In this document: in pieces, positions 1 to 8,462 of the stretch
Position numbering within the stretch: the first letter of the stretch is position 1
Layout: every line of letters starts with the position of its first letter
Origin: Streptosporangium lutulentum
GTDB lineage: Bacteria; Actinomycetota; Actinomycetes; Streptosporangiales; Streptosporangiaceae
Direction: 5' to 3'
NCBI RefSeq assembly: GCF_030811455.1
Contig: NZ_JAUSQU010000001.1
Location: forward strand, 6,696,001 to 6,760,000
Length of the DNA: 64,000 bases
The notes under the pieces: model-generated
Databases searched by the model: none
The model's input: the letters and a program-made list of their open reading frames with translations, nothing else
Told to the model about the DNA's origin: nothing
Made by a program: the position numbers and the translations under genes

Positions 1-356
1 ATGATGTGCTCCAACTGATCGCACATCACCCTCGCTCCGCCTACGGGACGACGCAGAACAGCCTCGTCAATGACCACCAGGAGCTGAGGCGGAGTATCGC
101 GGTCAAGGATTGCCTGCCTGGCGATGCGAGCCTTGACCCTCCGCCCGATCGCCGCCTCGTCGAGCTGCCGACCGCCTTTGAAGATCGCATGAGCATAATC
201 AGGCGTCTGGAGGAGTCCAGGAACGATCGTGGGTTCACAGGTACGGATGACTCCGGCGCCGACTTCGATGTAGCGACGACCGGGAGAAGGACGCCTCTCC
301 AGGGGCCGGCTCACGATCGATTTCTTCCCGATGGCGATCGAGGGTCGACTACCCAC
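1..356 (-). pseudogene. 5'-truncated DUF5753 (Scr1-type) regulator, runs off left edge
   Basis: Translating the minus strand gives a DUF5753 signature: YIEVGAG, IRTCEP, then IVPGLLQTPDYAHAIF, and LLVVIDEAVLRRPVGG near the window edge. Complete family members begin with a helix-turn-helix of about 60 residues. Here an in-frame stop lies at 378-380 and no HTH-coding sequence precedes the domain, so the 5' part is missing. The first possible start is a GTG at 356. The family usually sits upstream of a DUF397 partner, which would lie outside the window. I read this as a relic, although a short functional ligand-binding protein cannot be excluded. Confidence 0.6.
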
Positions 357-416
357 AGAGCCAACCAAGGCTGAGCCTTAATTGTCCTTTTGGACAGAAG
401 TAGGAACGAGGGCTTC

Positions 417-995
417 TCAATGCTGCAACAGCGACCGCGCTGTAGCGGCAAAAACAGGGGTGCCGCAGTTTTCCAACGAGCTCAGCACATCCTCAAGGGA
501 CATTGGGAGATGGGGTGGCTTGCCGGTTGCAGCGGCTTGCTCCCGTAACACCTGAAGGATGACGTCCGGCGCCTGCTCCAGCTCATAGCACAGAAATGTA
601 TCGGGGTGCTGGATCTCAATATCGAGATGCTCGCATGCCGAGCTTGGGAAATCACGCAGATTAAGAGTCACAATCACGTCAGCGTGGCCCCGGACCGCGG
701 CAGCCAGGACATGGCGATCCTTGACATGGCGATCCTTGACATGATTTCCCATCGAGTCCTCAAAAGGCTCCCACCCCTCGATCATGGCTTCAGGGAAGGC
801 GCCTCGAACAAATGACAACGTACGGTCAACAGCCTGTTCGGGGCGCCCGTTCCTCACAAGGGCTCCCCGAACTTCTGCCAGAATCCGCTCGCTCCATAGG
901 GGCTGGTAGATGCCAGCCTCTGCTGTTCTTAAGAGGGTGTCTCGCAGCGCATTGGGGTAGAGCACGCAGGCATCGAGCACGGCAGAGAACGGCAC
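417..995 (-). CDS. PIN-domain ribonuclease toxin
   Basis: This 192-residue protein has the PIN layout: VLDACVLYP with Asp8, ILAEV with Glu41, a DRH segment with Asp88/Asp93, and LNLRDFP with Asp115. PIN toxins are metal-dependent RNases neutralised by a cognate antitoxin. The start is a GTG at 995, only 18 nt after the stop of the upstream HTH gene, which fits a coupled toxin-antitoxin operon. A 15-bp tandem duplication (plus strand 711-725 and 726-740) adds a second VKDRH exactly at the third acidic motif. This could shift the active site and weaken the toxin. Confidence 0.75.
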   Translation of the reverse strand: MPFSAVLDACVLYPNALRDTLLRTAEAGIYQPLWSERILAEVRGALVRNGRPEQAVDRTLSFVRGAFPEAMIEGWEPFEDSMGNHVKDRHVKDRHVLAAAVRGHADVIVTLNLRDFPSSACEHLDIEIQHPDTFLCYELEQAPDVILQVLREQAAATGKPPHLPMSLEDVLSSLENCGTPVFAATARSLLQH

Positions 996-1013
996 CGGAA
1001 CAGCATAATCCTC

Positions 1014-1520
1014 TTAGAACTCATTGGCGGGCTTGTCGTACATACCCGCACCCACAGACTCCGCAGTTAGCTCATCCAGAAGCCGTCGCCGCTCTGTACG
1101 ACGCCTTTCCTTGAAGGCTATGACGTCTTGAAGCTTCACCCGTCGATGCGCTCCAGGACGATCTGTGGCGCGCTGGTAGGGAATCTCCCCGCTTTCTAGA
1201 AGCTTCACCAGAGTCGGCCTGGAGATCCCTAGCAGCTCAGCCGCTTCGTACGTGGACATGGTCATGTGCTGTGGCGCGACGGTGACAGCCAGGCCCTTTG
1301 ACAGAGCCTCTGCCACTTGCAAGAGAGCCTGATAGACCTGCGTCGGCAAGGGAAGCCGTGGTGATCCATCAGGACCTGTGAGTAGCGCTGGGTAGTCAGC
1401 TACTGATCGCCCCCGTTTGCGCAGCTCCTCAACTAGGTCAACGATGGCAGCCCGAGTCTGAGGATCCTCCCCTGGCAGGAATGTCCTAGCGTCTGCTGCG
1501 GCCAACGACGTGTCGCCCAT
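1014..1520 (-). CDS. Excisionase-type HTH antitoxin for the PIN toxin
   Basis: The protein has 168 residues. Residues 88-140 form a MerR/excisionase-like helix-turn-helix (STYEAAELLGISRPTLVKLL, then GEIPYQR and HRRVKLQDVIAF). The N-terminal 80 residues are an unrecognised helical region, and the C-terminus is basic then acidic. Position directly upstream of a PIN gene on the same strand suggests an antitoxin that also represses the operon. ATG at 1520 is the start. In related two-gene modules the HTH protein binds its own promoter; the 1521-1787 gap should hold that promoter but I see no clear operator. Confidence 0.7.
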   Translation of the reverse strand: MGDTSLAAADARTFLPGEDPQTRAAIVDLVEELRKRGRSVADYPALLTGPDGSPRLPLPTQVYQALLQVAEALSKGLAVTVAPQHMTMSTYEAAELLGISRPTLVKLLESGEIPYQRATDRPGAHRRVKLQDVIAFKERRRTERRRLLDELTAESVGAGMYDKPANEF

Positions 1521-1787
1521 GTGAGTCCTCCGTCACCGCATAGTCCTGTATTTGGACGGTACCTCAAAACGAAACTAACGAAAACCCGCTTAAGCAAAGA
1601 GATACTCTCGCAAGGCGAGGGATCACGGTGACCCCCTCCCCAAACTGCGGTTTCAGCCAGAATGATCCATCTGTCCCTTCCAAAGGGATCATGAGATCCC
1701 CCTGTCACCGGAAATGACTTTGACTCCCTACATGGGTGTTTGAGAGGCGATCGCTGGGTTGTTTCGCCAGGTGGGTAGGGGTGAGAC

Positions 1788-1875
1788 ATGACACGAAACC
1801 GGCTTTTACCCTTCTGGCCTGACCGATGAGCAGTGGGCGCTGATCGAGCTGCTGCTGCCCGCTCTCCGTCACTGA
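1788..1875 (+). pseudogene. IS5-type transposase N-terminal stub
   Basis: After an ATG at 1788 and a +1 slip in the T-run near 1805, the sequence reads YPSGLTDEQWALIELLLP, the conserved N-terminus of IS5-family transposases. A TGA follows at 1873-1875 and no further transposase sequence is present. This is a short, frameshifted remnant of an insertion sequence. Confidence 0.6.
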
Positions 1876-2173
1876 CGACGCCGGGATCGAGATCTCCGCG
1901 ATCACAGCGACCGCCCACCTGACCCTTCTGGCCGAGCGCCTCCGGAAACTCGGCCTGCACTCCCGGGTCAACATGGCCTCCCGCCGGCTCCCAGAGCTGG
2001 TCGTCGTCAACCCTGACGCCTCCGCCCTCTCGGAGAGCATCCACGCGCTACCGGAGAAAGGAACCTGGTGGTTCTTGTGGTCCTGGAACGAAAAGATCGC
2101 GCCCGTCGCCGAGACCGACGCCGTCGCGGCGAGGATCCGCCACGTCCTGACCCCGATGGGCCAGGATCGGTGA
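1868..2173 (+). pseudogene. C-terminal relic of a small hypothetical protein
   Basis: An open frame entered from inside the transposase stub encodes about 100 residues ending VAARIRHVLTPMGQDR, with WWFLWSWNEKIAPV in the middle. The Trp-rich WWFLWSW...IA pattern resembles, from memory, small actinobacterial proteins with an N-terminal part that is missing here. The only ATG (1973) lies inside the conserved-looking region. It is probably the tail of a gene cut by the IS insertion. Function unknown. Confidence 0.4.
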
Positions 2174-2199
2174 CGCTCCTCCGCCCCACTCTCACGTGA

Positions 2200-3252
2200 T
2201 CAGGCGCGTATGACCTTGGACAGGGTCGCGTAGACGATGATGTTGTCGGTGTAGTGGTGGGTCTTGGCGTTGTAGACGCCGCCACAGGTGATCAGCCGCA
2301 GGGTCGCCTCGCCGGTGTTGCCGTAGACCCGCTTCGCCGGGAAGGCGGTCTTGCTGACCTGCTCCACCCCGTCGACCGTGAACTCCGCGATGTTCCCGTC
2401 CGACCGGGACACCTTGATCTTGTCTCCGCGCTTGATCTCCTTGAGACGGCTGAAGACGGCGGCACCGCTCCGGGTGTTCACATGCCCGAGGACCACCGAG
2501 GGTCCCTGCTGGCCGGGGATCGGCCCGTTCTTGTACCAACCGGCCTGGTTCGGCTTGCTCAGCGGAGGAGTCTGGATCTCCTTCTTGGCGTCCACGCCGA
2601 GGGCCATCAGCGGGGCCAGCAGGCCGATCTTCGAAATCGCGATCCGGTTCGGCCGCACGCCGACGCTGTTCAAGGGCGCCGGAGGCTGCACCACGGGCAG
2701 GGGCGGCGGCGCCGTGGGAGCGGCGGCCGTCAACGGCACGTCCAGCCCTCCCGGTCCCACCACGGGCGGCAGGCCGGCCGGGTCCTGGGGCTGGCCTCCC
2801 TGCTGCTCTCCCGGAGCCGGAGCGTTCTCCAACGCGAGGGTGTTCGCCGCCTCCGAGATCGGAGGCCCGTACGGCGCGTCGTCGGCCACCGGGCTCAGGT
2901 AGGCGAGCAGCCCCGCCATGATCACGCCCACCCCGCCCAGCGACCCGGCCACGAGCAGCGCGGGAAGCGCCATGCTCTTCATGGTCCTCGGGGGCTTCGG
3001 CGCCTTCGGGAGGTGGCCGTGGGGAGGAGGGCCACCGTAGGGAGGCTGCCCGGGGTAAGAAGACTGACCGGCGTAGGGGGGCTGCCCAGGGTAGGGAGGC
3101 TGTCCGGCGTAAGGGGGCTGGCCGGCGTAGGGAGGTCGGGCGACATAGGGAGGCTGGCCGGCAGGAATCCCCCCGTGCGCCGACTGGCCGTCCTGAGAAG
3201 GCTGGCCGGCGCCGTGGGGATCAGGGTCGCCCTGCGCAGGTCCTGGGTACAT
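2200..3252 (-). CDS. Class F-like sortase
   Basis: This 350-residue membrane transpeptidase has a Gly/Pro/Tyr-rich N-terminal tail with repeated PPYAGQ/PPYPGQ units, one membrane helix near residues 100-120 (LLVAGSLGGVGVIMAGLLAYL), a Pro-rich linker, and a C-terminal sortase domain. The catalytic His is in GHVNT and the Cys (about residue 323) in LITCGG. The position where an Arg is expected after the Cys reads HHYTDN. Sortases anchor surface proteins to peptidoglycan. The start is an ATG with GGGAG six bases upstream. It lies 14 nt downstream of a secreted membrane-anchored protein, its likely substrate. Confidence 0.85.
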   Translation of the reverse strand: MYPGPAQGDPDPHGAGQPSQDGQSAHGGIPAGQPPYVARPPYAGQPPYAGQPPYPGQPPYAGQSSYPGQPPYGGPPPHGHLPKAPKPPRTMKSMALPALLVAGSLGGVGVIMAGLLAYLSPVADDAPYGPPISEAANTLALENAPAPGEQQGGQPQDPAGLPPVVGPGGLDVPLTAAAPTAPPPLPVVQPPAPLNSVGVRPNRIAISKIGLLAPLMALGVDAKKEIQTPPLSKPNQAGWYKNGPIPGQQGPSVVLGHVNTRSGAAVFSRLKEIKRGDKIKVSRSDGNIAEFTVDGVEQVSKTAFPAKRVYGNTGEATLRLITCGGVYNAKTHHYTDNIIVYATLSKVIRA

Positions 3253-3266
3253 CCGGCGCTCCCTAC

Positions 3267-4652
3267 TCAGTCCTGGCCGCGCACGTGCGCCGCCCGCCGC
3301 CTCTTCAACGCCACTCCCCCGGCAACGCTTCCGACCAGCATGACCGCTCCGAGGCCGAGCAGCCCCGCTCCGGAGGACTGCTCGTCGGGAGCCTCACCGG
3401 TCTGGGCGCCGCCCACGGGCGTGATGATGACCTGGGGAGCGGTCGGAGTGGCCCTGGTGGGCGTGACGGTCGCCGTCACGGTCAGGGTCGGCTTGGGCGT
3501 CGCGCTCGTGGTCGACCCGGCCGGCGGAGTGGTCGTAACCGTCACGGTGGGACTGGGGGAAGGCGACGGCGACGGACTGGGAGACGGACTGGTCGGCTCC
3601 TTCTCCACCTTCACAGTGACCGTTTCAGCCTTCGCAGGCGCGCAGATCGCATTGAAGTTGTTCACACCTGTGTAGAGCTCAGGCTTGGGCTCACGAAGCA
3701 CCCTGAAAGCATCGACCATCATGTACTTATTGGCCGAGAGATTCTTGAGATTGATCGTATGCTGACCATACTTCAAGCCCTTGACGGACCAGAGAACCTG
3801 CTGGGTCTTTTTCTCGTCGGCCGGAACAGGGGTCCTTCCGTCCGCTTCCATGGAGGCATTTACCTTCTCCACCAACGGAGCCCCTCCGCCGGCTTTCTGA
3901 AAGGAAACTTCGACTTCACCCATGTCATCATCACGTTCGGTGATGTATTCGATGCCAGTACCCTCAAATGTGTAGCTCGCGGTGGCACCAAAAGTCTTGC
4001 TCGCGTGTACATCATTCTCGATGTCATCTATCTGAGGTTCGGCCCTTCGCGCCCAGTCATCAGGAGTCGCCGCGTAACGGATCTCAGCATTTTCGCCTCC
4101 ATCAACACTGTCATTGACAATAGGTACCGACTCAGGCGGAATGAATTGCACCGTCAAGCTCTTGGGTGTGACCTTGATCTCGCCTTCCTTGCCGACGATG
4201 TAGGAGCCCGCAGTAAGCGTGGGCAGAGCCAGCGGGTCACCCTCCTGCAACGCATCGGGAATGGCAACTTCGCCCATTGAGTCGAGCGTCCCTACGCCAC
4301 TCCAGTAATCGGAAATCCCAGCACTACCTCTGGCGATCACACGTGCCTTCTGCTCGAAATCACCCGGAGCCTCGAAAATCGAATCCCCAAGAGTCCATTT
4401 GAGCTCAAGTGGCTGACCAACAGAGACCGTTGTCGGAATCGAGACTTTGACCGAGATCTTCGCTCCCGCCGGGAACAGCTTGCTGCCCCCCTCGGGAAGG
4501 GTGCAGAGAAAATCAGAGGTGTAGTTGTCGGTCTCCGCGAAGCTCTGCGAACTGGACAAGATGACCAAAGAGCCAACCGCCAGCCCCATGACGGACGCTG
4601 CCGTGGCTGTCCTACGGAGTCTCGCTCCCCACCGCACCACTGGATACTCCAC
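3267..4652 (-). CDS. Secreted surface protein, probable sortase substrate
   Basis: The protein has 461 residues with a signal peptide (cleavage near SQSFAETD). An N-terminal beta-rich region is followed by a jelly-roll, CBM-like domain (about 195-325; FEGTGIEYITERDDDMG, QVLWSVKGLKYGQHTI, YMMVDAFRVL) and a Pro/Ser/Thr stalk. The C-terminus has VGGAQTGEAP, a hydrophobic segment and KRRRAAH. This is a sorting-signal architecture without LPXTG. A GTG at 4640 with GGAG six bases upstream is an alternative start to GTG 4652. It is the first gene of an operon with the sortase. Ligand unknown; sugar or cell-wall binding is inferred from the jelly-roll. Confidence 0.75.
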   Translation of the reverse strand: MEYPVVRWGARLRRTATAASVMGLAVGSLVILSSSQSFAETDNYTSDFLCTLPEGGSKLFPAGAKISVKVSIPTTVSVGQPLELKWTLGDSIFEAPGDFEQKARVIARGSAGISDYWSGVGTLDSMGEVAIPDALQEGDPLALPTLTAGSYIVGKEGEIKVTPKSLTVQFIPPESVPIVNDSVDGGENAEIRYAATPDDWARRAEPQIDDIENDVHASKTFGATASYTFEGTGIEYITERDDDMGEVEVSFQKAGGGAPLVEKVNASMEADGRTPVPADEKKTQQVLWSVKGLKYGQHTINLKNLSANKYMMVDAFRVLREPKPELYTGVNNFNAICAPAKAETVTVKVEKEPTSPSPSPSPSPSPSPTVTVTTTPPAGSTTSATPKPTLTVTATVTPTRATPTAPQVIITPVGGAQTGEAPDEQSSGAGLLGLGAVMLVGSVAGGVALKRRRAAHVRGQD

Positions 4653-4875
4653 TCACGAGGCTCTGGTCGCAAAACGGGCGATCTCATCACAACTAGGACT
4701 GGATCGTACTGTCCTGTGATCTCGCTCCGCAGTGGTACGCCAAGACCCCCAGGGGACTGTGGCGGATTTGTGATGTTTCGTTCACGGGGCGCGTGCCGTA
4801 CCGGCAGGTGGGTCAGGTGTACTAGGGAGTAACAGGATCTTATTCTGTCCCTGTAACCCCCTTAGGAGGCAGACG

Positions 4876-6021
4876 ATGCAGCGAGACCTCTTCGAGGAGG
4901 AGCACCAGCTCTTCCGTGAGACCGTGCGCGAGTTCCTGGCCCGCGAGGTCGCGCCCCACCACGACCAGTGGGAGAAGGACGGCATCGTCCCCCGCGAGGT
5001 CTGGAAGAAGGCCGGAGAGCTCGGAGTGTTCGGCTTCGGGGTGCCGGAGGAGTTCGGCGGGGCGGGGATCACGGACTTCCGCTACAACGCCGTGATCGTC
5101 GAGGAGGTCATCAGGATCGGCGCGACCGGTCTGGGCTTCTCCCTGCACAACGACGTGATGGCCCCGTACTTCGTGGAACTCACCAACGACGAGCAGAAGG
5201 CACGCTGGCTGCCCGGGTTCGCCAGTGGCGAGCTCATCACGGCCGTCGCCATGACCGAGCCCGGTGCGGGCAGCGACCTGCAGGGCATCCGGGCCACCGC
5301 CGTACGCGAGGGCGACCACTACGTGCTCAACGGCCAGAAGACCTTCATCACCAATGGGATCAACTCCGACCTGGTCGTCGTGGTCGCCAAGACCGACCCC
5401 GCCGCGGGCTCCAGGGGCATCTCGCTGCTCGTCGTCGAGCGGGGCATGGAGGGCTTCAGCAGGGGCCGCAACCTCGACAAGGTCGGCATGCACGCCCAGG
5501 ACACCGCGGAGCTGTTCTTCGACAACGTGCGGGTCCCCGCGGCCAACCTCCTGGGCGACGAGGAGGGCCGGGGCTTCTTCCAGCTCATGGGCAACCTGCC
5601 GCAGGAGCGCCTGTCGATCGCGGTGATGGCCGTGGCGGCGGCGGAAACCGTCCTGCAGGCGACCATCGAGTACTGCAAGAGCCGCAACGCCTTCGGCCGC
5701 AGCATCGGCAGCTTCCAGAACACCCGGTTCGTCCTGGCCGAGCTGGACACGGAGGTGGAGATCGCCCGCCACTACGTGGACAAGTGCATCCGGGCCCTCA
5801 ACGCCAAGGAGCTCAGCGCCGTCGACGCCGCCAAGGCCAAGTGGTGGACCACCGAACTGCAGACCAAGACCATCGACCGCTGCCTCCAGTTGCACGGCGG
5901 CTACGGCTACATGATGGAGTATCCCGTCGCCAAGGCCTGGGTCGACAGCCGCGTCCAGACCATCTACGGCGGCACCACGGAGATCATGAAGGAGATCATC
6001 GGGCGCTCCTTCGGCTTCTGA
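4876..6021 (+). CDS. Acyl-CoA dehydrogenase (long-chain type)
   Basis: A full-length 381-residue flavoprotein catalysing alpha,beta-desaturation of acyl-CoA, with electrons passed to ETF. Seen: AMTEPGAGSDLQGI and LNGQKTFITNG (FAD/substrate region), QDTAELFFDNVRVP, LQLHGGYGYMMEYP and YGGTTEIMKEI. The MCAD-type catalytic Glu position is Gly (IYGGT). LPQER (Glu244) carries the alternative base used by LCAD and isovaleryl-CoA dehydrogenase. ATG 4876 has an AGGAGG-like site (4864-4870). An imperfect inverted repeat (ACAGGAT/ATTCTGT, 4832-4848) lies just upstream and could be a regulator site. It appears to be monocistronic. Confidence 0.92.
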   Translation: MQRDLFEEEHQLFRETVREFLAREVAPHHDQWEKDGIVPREVWKKAGELGVFGFGVPEEFGGAGITDFRYNAVIVEEVIRIGATGLGFSLHNDVMAPYFVELTNDEQKARWLPGFASGELITAVAMTEPGAGSDLQGIRATAVREGDHYVLNGQKTFITNGINSDLVVVVAKTDPAAGSRGISLLVVERGMEGFSRGRNLDKVGMHAQDTAELFFDNVRVPAANLLGDEEGRGFFQLMGNLPQERLSIAVMAVAAAETVLQATIEYCKSRNAFGRSIGSFQNTRFVLAELDTEVEIARHYVDKCIRALNAKELSAVDAAKAKWWTTELQTKTIDRCLQLHGGYGYMMEYPVAKAWVDSRVQTIYGGTTEIMKEIIGRSFGF

Positions 6022-6098
6022 CCCGACACGGCTTCTGACCCGACACGGCTTCCAACCCGACACGCGACCTCTGCCCCGGCGCGGCCCGCGCCCATGAG

Positions 6099-6134
6099 AA
6101 CCGCCGCCCTCCAGACCGGAGGACGGCGGTTCCT
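6099..6134 (+). terminator. Hairpin terminator after the acyl-CoA dehydrogenase
   Basis: AACCGCCGCCCTCC and GGAGGACGGCGGTT form a 14-bp stem with one mismatch and a short loop. It follows three near-copies of a CTGACCCGACACGG unit right after the stop codon (6016-6064). There is no long U-tract, as is common in high-GC actinomycetes. Confidence 0.6.
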
Positions 6135-6273
6135 CGCGCGATCACCCGGTGGGTGCCGCCACCCCCTGACGAGCCCTCCGGCCGGACGGCCGTCTCACCC
6201 CGCACCGGGCCCCCTTACACGAAGCCGACGAGGGGAACGGCAAAGACGGAGGGCGAGGCAGCCGCCGGAGCCG

Positions 6274-6804
6274 TCACTTCTTGGCCATCTCCTCGATCTC
6301 CGTGGCCACGCCGTCCTTGATCGTCACCTTGGCGTAGAGGGAGCCGCCCGCGGAGAGCGTCTTCTGCATCTGCTGCACGTTGCACTCGTGCGGGACTCCA
6401 CCCTGGTTGCAGATCTTCCCCCGGATGTCGAGGACCACCGTGAAGGGCGTGAGCTCGGCCTCCTGCGCGCCGCCCTGCTTGGGGGCCACCTTGATCGCGT
6501 TGCTTCCCCGCAGGCTGACCTGTCCCAGGAGCACGGCGTCGGTCCCCCTGCCTCCGGGCACGGGGACCGCGCTCGGCGTCGCCGGTGCCGAGGTCGACGG
6601 CTCCGGCACCGCGCTCTCAAGCGCCGAGGGGCCCGGGTTCGAGGGAGAGGGGGTCGCCGACTCGGAGGCAGACGCGGAGGCGGTGACGGTGACGGTGGCG
6701 GTGGGCGCCGCCGCGGAGGAATCGCCCCCACCGGAACATGCGGAAAGACCGGCGGCGAAGGCTGCCACCAGCAGGATGTGCGTTGCCTTCAACGATCTAC
6801 TCAT
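6274..6804 (-). CDS. Small secreted lipoprotein, function unknown
   Basis: From the ATG at 6804 the protein is 176 residues: a lipoprotein signal (HILLVAAFAAGLSAC, lipobox Cys), a Thr/Ser/Ala/Pro-rich linker to about residue 85, then a compact C-terminal domain with two Cys (ICNQGGVPHECNVQQM) that may form a disulfide. The frame stays open to 7290, but the signal peptide fixes the shorter start. I do not recognise the C-terminal domain. The neighbours are transcribed away from it, so it is probably a single-gene unit. Confidence 0.7.
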   Translation of the reverse strand: MSRSLKATHILLVAAFAAGLSACSGGGDSSAAAPTATVTVTASASASESATPSPSNPGPSALESAVPEPSTSAPATPSAVPVPGGRGTDAVLLGQVSLRGSNAIKVAPKQGGAQEAELTPFTVVLDIRGKICNQGGVPHECNVQQMQKTLSAGGSLYAKVTIKDGVATEIEEMAKK

Positions 6805-6990
6805 GAGGCGCAACGATCCCACGAGAGTCGACACCGCGCTTACTCGGCCCCGTGGGAGATATTCCTCAATACAGTCGAACCTGTCGACGCCGTCGAGCAC
6901 CATGATGTTCAGGCCGGGTTCGGTGACTCCTCCAGGCTTCGCCCCAGGTCGCCCACCGTCGAGACGGCCAGGGGATCGGCCGACCCAGAA

Positions 6991-7040
6991 GGCCGGGAGG
7001 GGCAGGGAGGGGCAGGGAGGGGCAGGGAGGGGCAGGGAGG
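6991..7040. repeat. 10-bp tandem repeat, about five units
   Basis: GGCAGGGAGG is repeated in phase, with the first unit reading GGCCGGGAGG. It lies between the lipoprotein start and the molybdate locus. The purine-rich strand is G-dense and could form a quadruplex. The copy number is likely variable. Confidence 0.85.
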
Positions 7041-7128
7041 GGGCGCCGCCGTCCGGTTCCGGTCGCCCGAAGGGTGGTCGGTGACAACGGTCGACGGGAC
7101 CGCCGGGCGCCGCGACCGATCTCTCAAG

Positions 7129-7199
7129 TGCCATGGAAAATCGGCCAACCCTTGCGAAGTTGCCATGGAATCCGGCTATCAGCTCCTGATTATGCGAAG
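7129..7199. promoter_or_regulatory. Paired direct repeats upstream of the molybdate operon
   Basis: TGCCATGGAA occurs at 7129-7138 and 7161-7170, and TGCGAAG at 7153-7159 and 7193-7199. This gives two copies of a composite unit of about 30-40 bp ending at the first gene. It is a plausible operator for the HTH-Mop protein, by inference from position only. Confidence 0.45.
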
Positions 7200-7201
7200 G
7201 T

Positions 7202-7624
7202 ATGGTGTTGTTCGTGACGACGTTTCGGATCAGTGAGGCCGCCGCGCTGCTCGGGGTCAGCTCCGACACCGTGCGGCGATGGGTCGACATCGGCCGGCTC
7301 CCGGCTCACCGGGATGAGCACGGTCACCGGACGGTGGCCGGTGCGGATCTGGCCGCGTTCGCGCGCGCCCAGATCGAGGCCGAGAACGGCTCGGGTCATT
7401 CCTCGGCGCGTAACCGCTTTCGCGGGATCGTGACCGAGGTGATCAAAGACGCGGTGATGGCCCAGGTGGAGATCGCCGCCGGGCCCTACCGGGTGGTGTC
7501 GCTGATGAGCCGCCAGGCCGCCGACGAGCTGGGCCTGGAGGTGGGGGTGGTGGCGATCGCCGTGATCAAGTCCACCAACGTCGTCGTGGAGATCGCCGAC
7601 CACACTCACATGGTGAGTTCCTAA
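7202..7624 (+). CDS. HTH-Mop (molybdate-sensing) regulator
   Basis: The N-terminal 60 residues are a MerR/excisionase-like helix-turn-helix (FRISEAAALLGVSSDTVRRW, then GRLPAHRDEHGHR). The C-terminal 65 residues are a single Mop/TOBE domain (RNRFRGIVTEVIKD, VMAQVEIAAGPYRVVSLM, VGVVAIAVIKSTNVVVE) of the kind that binds molybdate. This suggests a ModE-like sensor built from different parts. It precedes modA by 10 nt. The start is uncertain: ATG 7202 sits one base from GAAGG, so GTG 7205, TTG 7208 or GTG 7214 are possible. Confidence 0.85.
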   Translation: MVLFVTTFRISEAAALLGVSSDTVRRWVDIGRLPAHRDEHGHRTVAGADLAAFARAQIEAENGSGHSSARNRFRGIVTEVIKDAVMAQVEIAAGPYRVVSLMSRQAADELGLEVGVVAIAVIKSTNVVVEIADHTHMVSS

Positions 7625-7634
7625 GGAGTCCTCG

Positions 7635-8456
7635 TTGTTCAGGCGTCTTTCCCGCTGGGCCGTCACCGTCCCGCTCGCCCTCACGCTGTCCGCGGCGCTG
7701 ACCGGCTGCGGCTCCGGCGACCCGGCCACCCCCGCCGCCTCCACCGCCTCCGCCTCGGCGTCGGCCTCGGCCGCCGGGGCCGCGTCCGGGACACTGACGG
7801 TGTTCGCCGCCGCGTCGCTGACCGGCACCTTCACCGAGCTGGGCAAGACCTTCGAGGCCGCCCACCCCGGCACCACGGTGCGGTTCAACTTCGGCTCCAG
7901 CGCCACCCTGGCCCAGCAGATCGTCCAGGGCGCCCCGGCGGATGTGTTCGCCGCGGCCAGCCCGGCGACGATGAAGACCGTCACCGACGCCTCCCTGGCC
8001 GCGGCCCCGACCACGTTCGTGCGCAACTCGCTGCAGATCGCCGTCCCGGCCGACAACCCGGCGAAGGTCGACGATCTCAAGGATCTGACCGACCCCAAGG
8101 TCAAGGTCGCATTGTGCGCCGAGCAGGTGCCGTGCGGCGCGGCGGCGATCAAGGCGCTGGACGCCGCGGGCCTGAAGGTCACCCCGGTCACCCTGGAGCA
8201 GGACGTCAAGGCCGCGCTGACCAAGGTCGAGCTCGGTGAGGTCGACGCCGCCCTGGTCTACAAGACCGACGTGCTGGCCTCGGCGGGCAAGGTGACGGGC
8301 ATCGACTTCCCCGAGGCCGCCAAGGCGATCAACGACTACCCGATCGCCGTGCTGTCCAAGGCGCCCGCGCCGGAGCTCGCCCAGCAGTTCACCGATCTGG
8401 TGCTGTCGCCGCAGGGCACCGAGGTGCTGACCAAGGCCGGCTTCGACGGCCCCTGA
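7635..8456 (+). CDS. modA: Molybdate ABC transporter substrate-binding lipoprotein
   Basis: The 273-residue protein starts at TTG 7635 with AAGGAG (7623-7628) overlapping the previous stop. Lipobox: SAALTGC. The body has the ModA pattern: LTVFAAASLTGTFTELGKTFE, VRFNFGSSATLAQQI, GAPADVFAAAS, and later CAEQVPCGAAA and DAALVYKTDV. It captures molybdate or tungstate outside the membrane and delivers it to ModBC. An Ala/Ser linker separates the anchor from the binding domain. Confidence 0.95.
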   Translation: MFRRLSRWAVTVPLALTLSAALTGCGSGDPATPAASTASASASASAAGAASGTLTVFAAASLTGTFTELGKTFEAAHPGTTVRFNFGSSATLAQQIVQGAPADVFAAASPATMKTVTDASLAAAPTTFVRNSLQIAVPADNPAKVDDLKDLTDPKVKVALCAEQVPCGAAAIKALDAAGLKVTPVTLEQDVKAALTKVELGEVDAALVYKTDVLASAGKVTGIDFPEAAKAINDYPIAVLSKAPAPELAQQFTDLVLSPQGTEVLTKAGFDGP

Positions 8457-8462
8457 CCTGAC

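Noticed and set aside
6274..7290. A 338-codon reading of the lipoprotein gene
   Set aside because: The lipoprotein signal peptide begins at codon 163; the upstream part is low-complexity and includes the 10-bp repeat.
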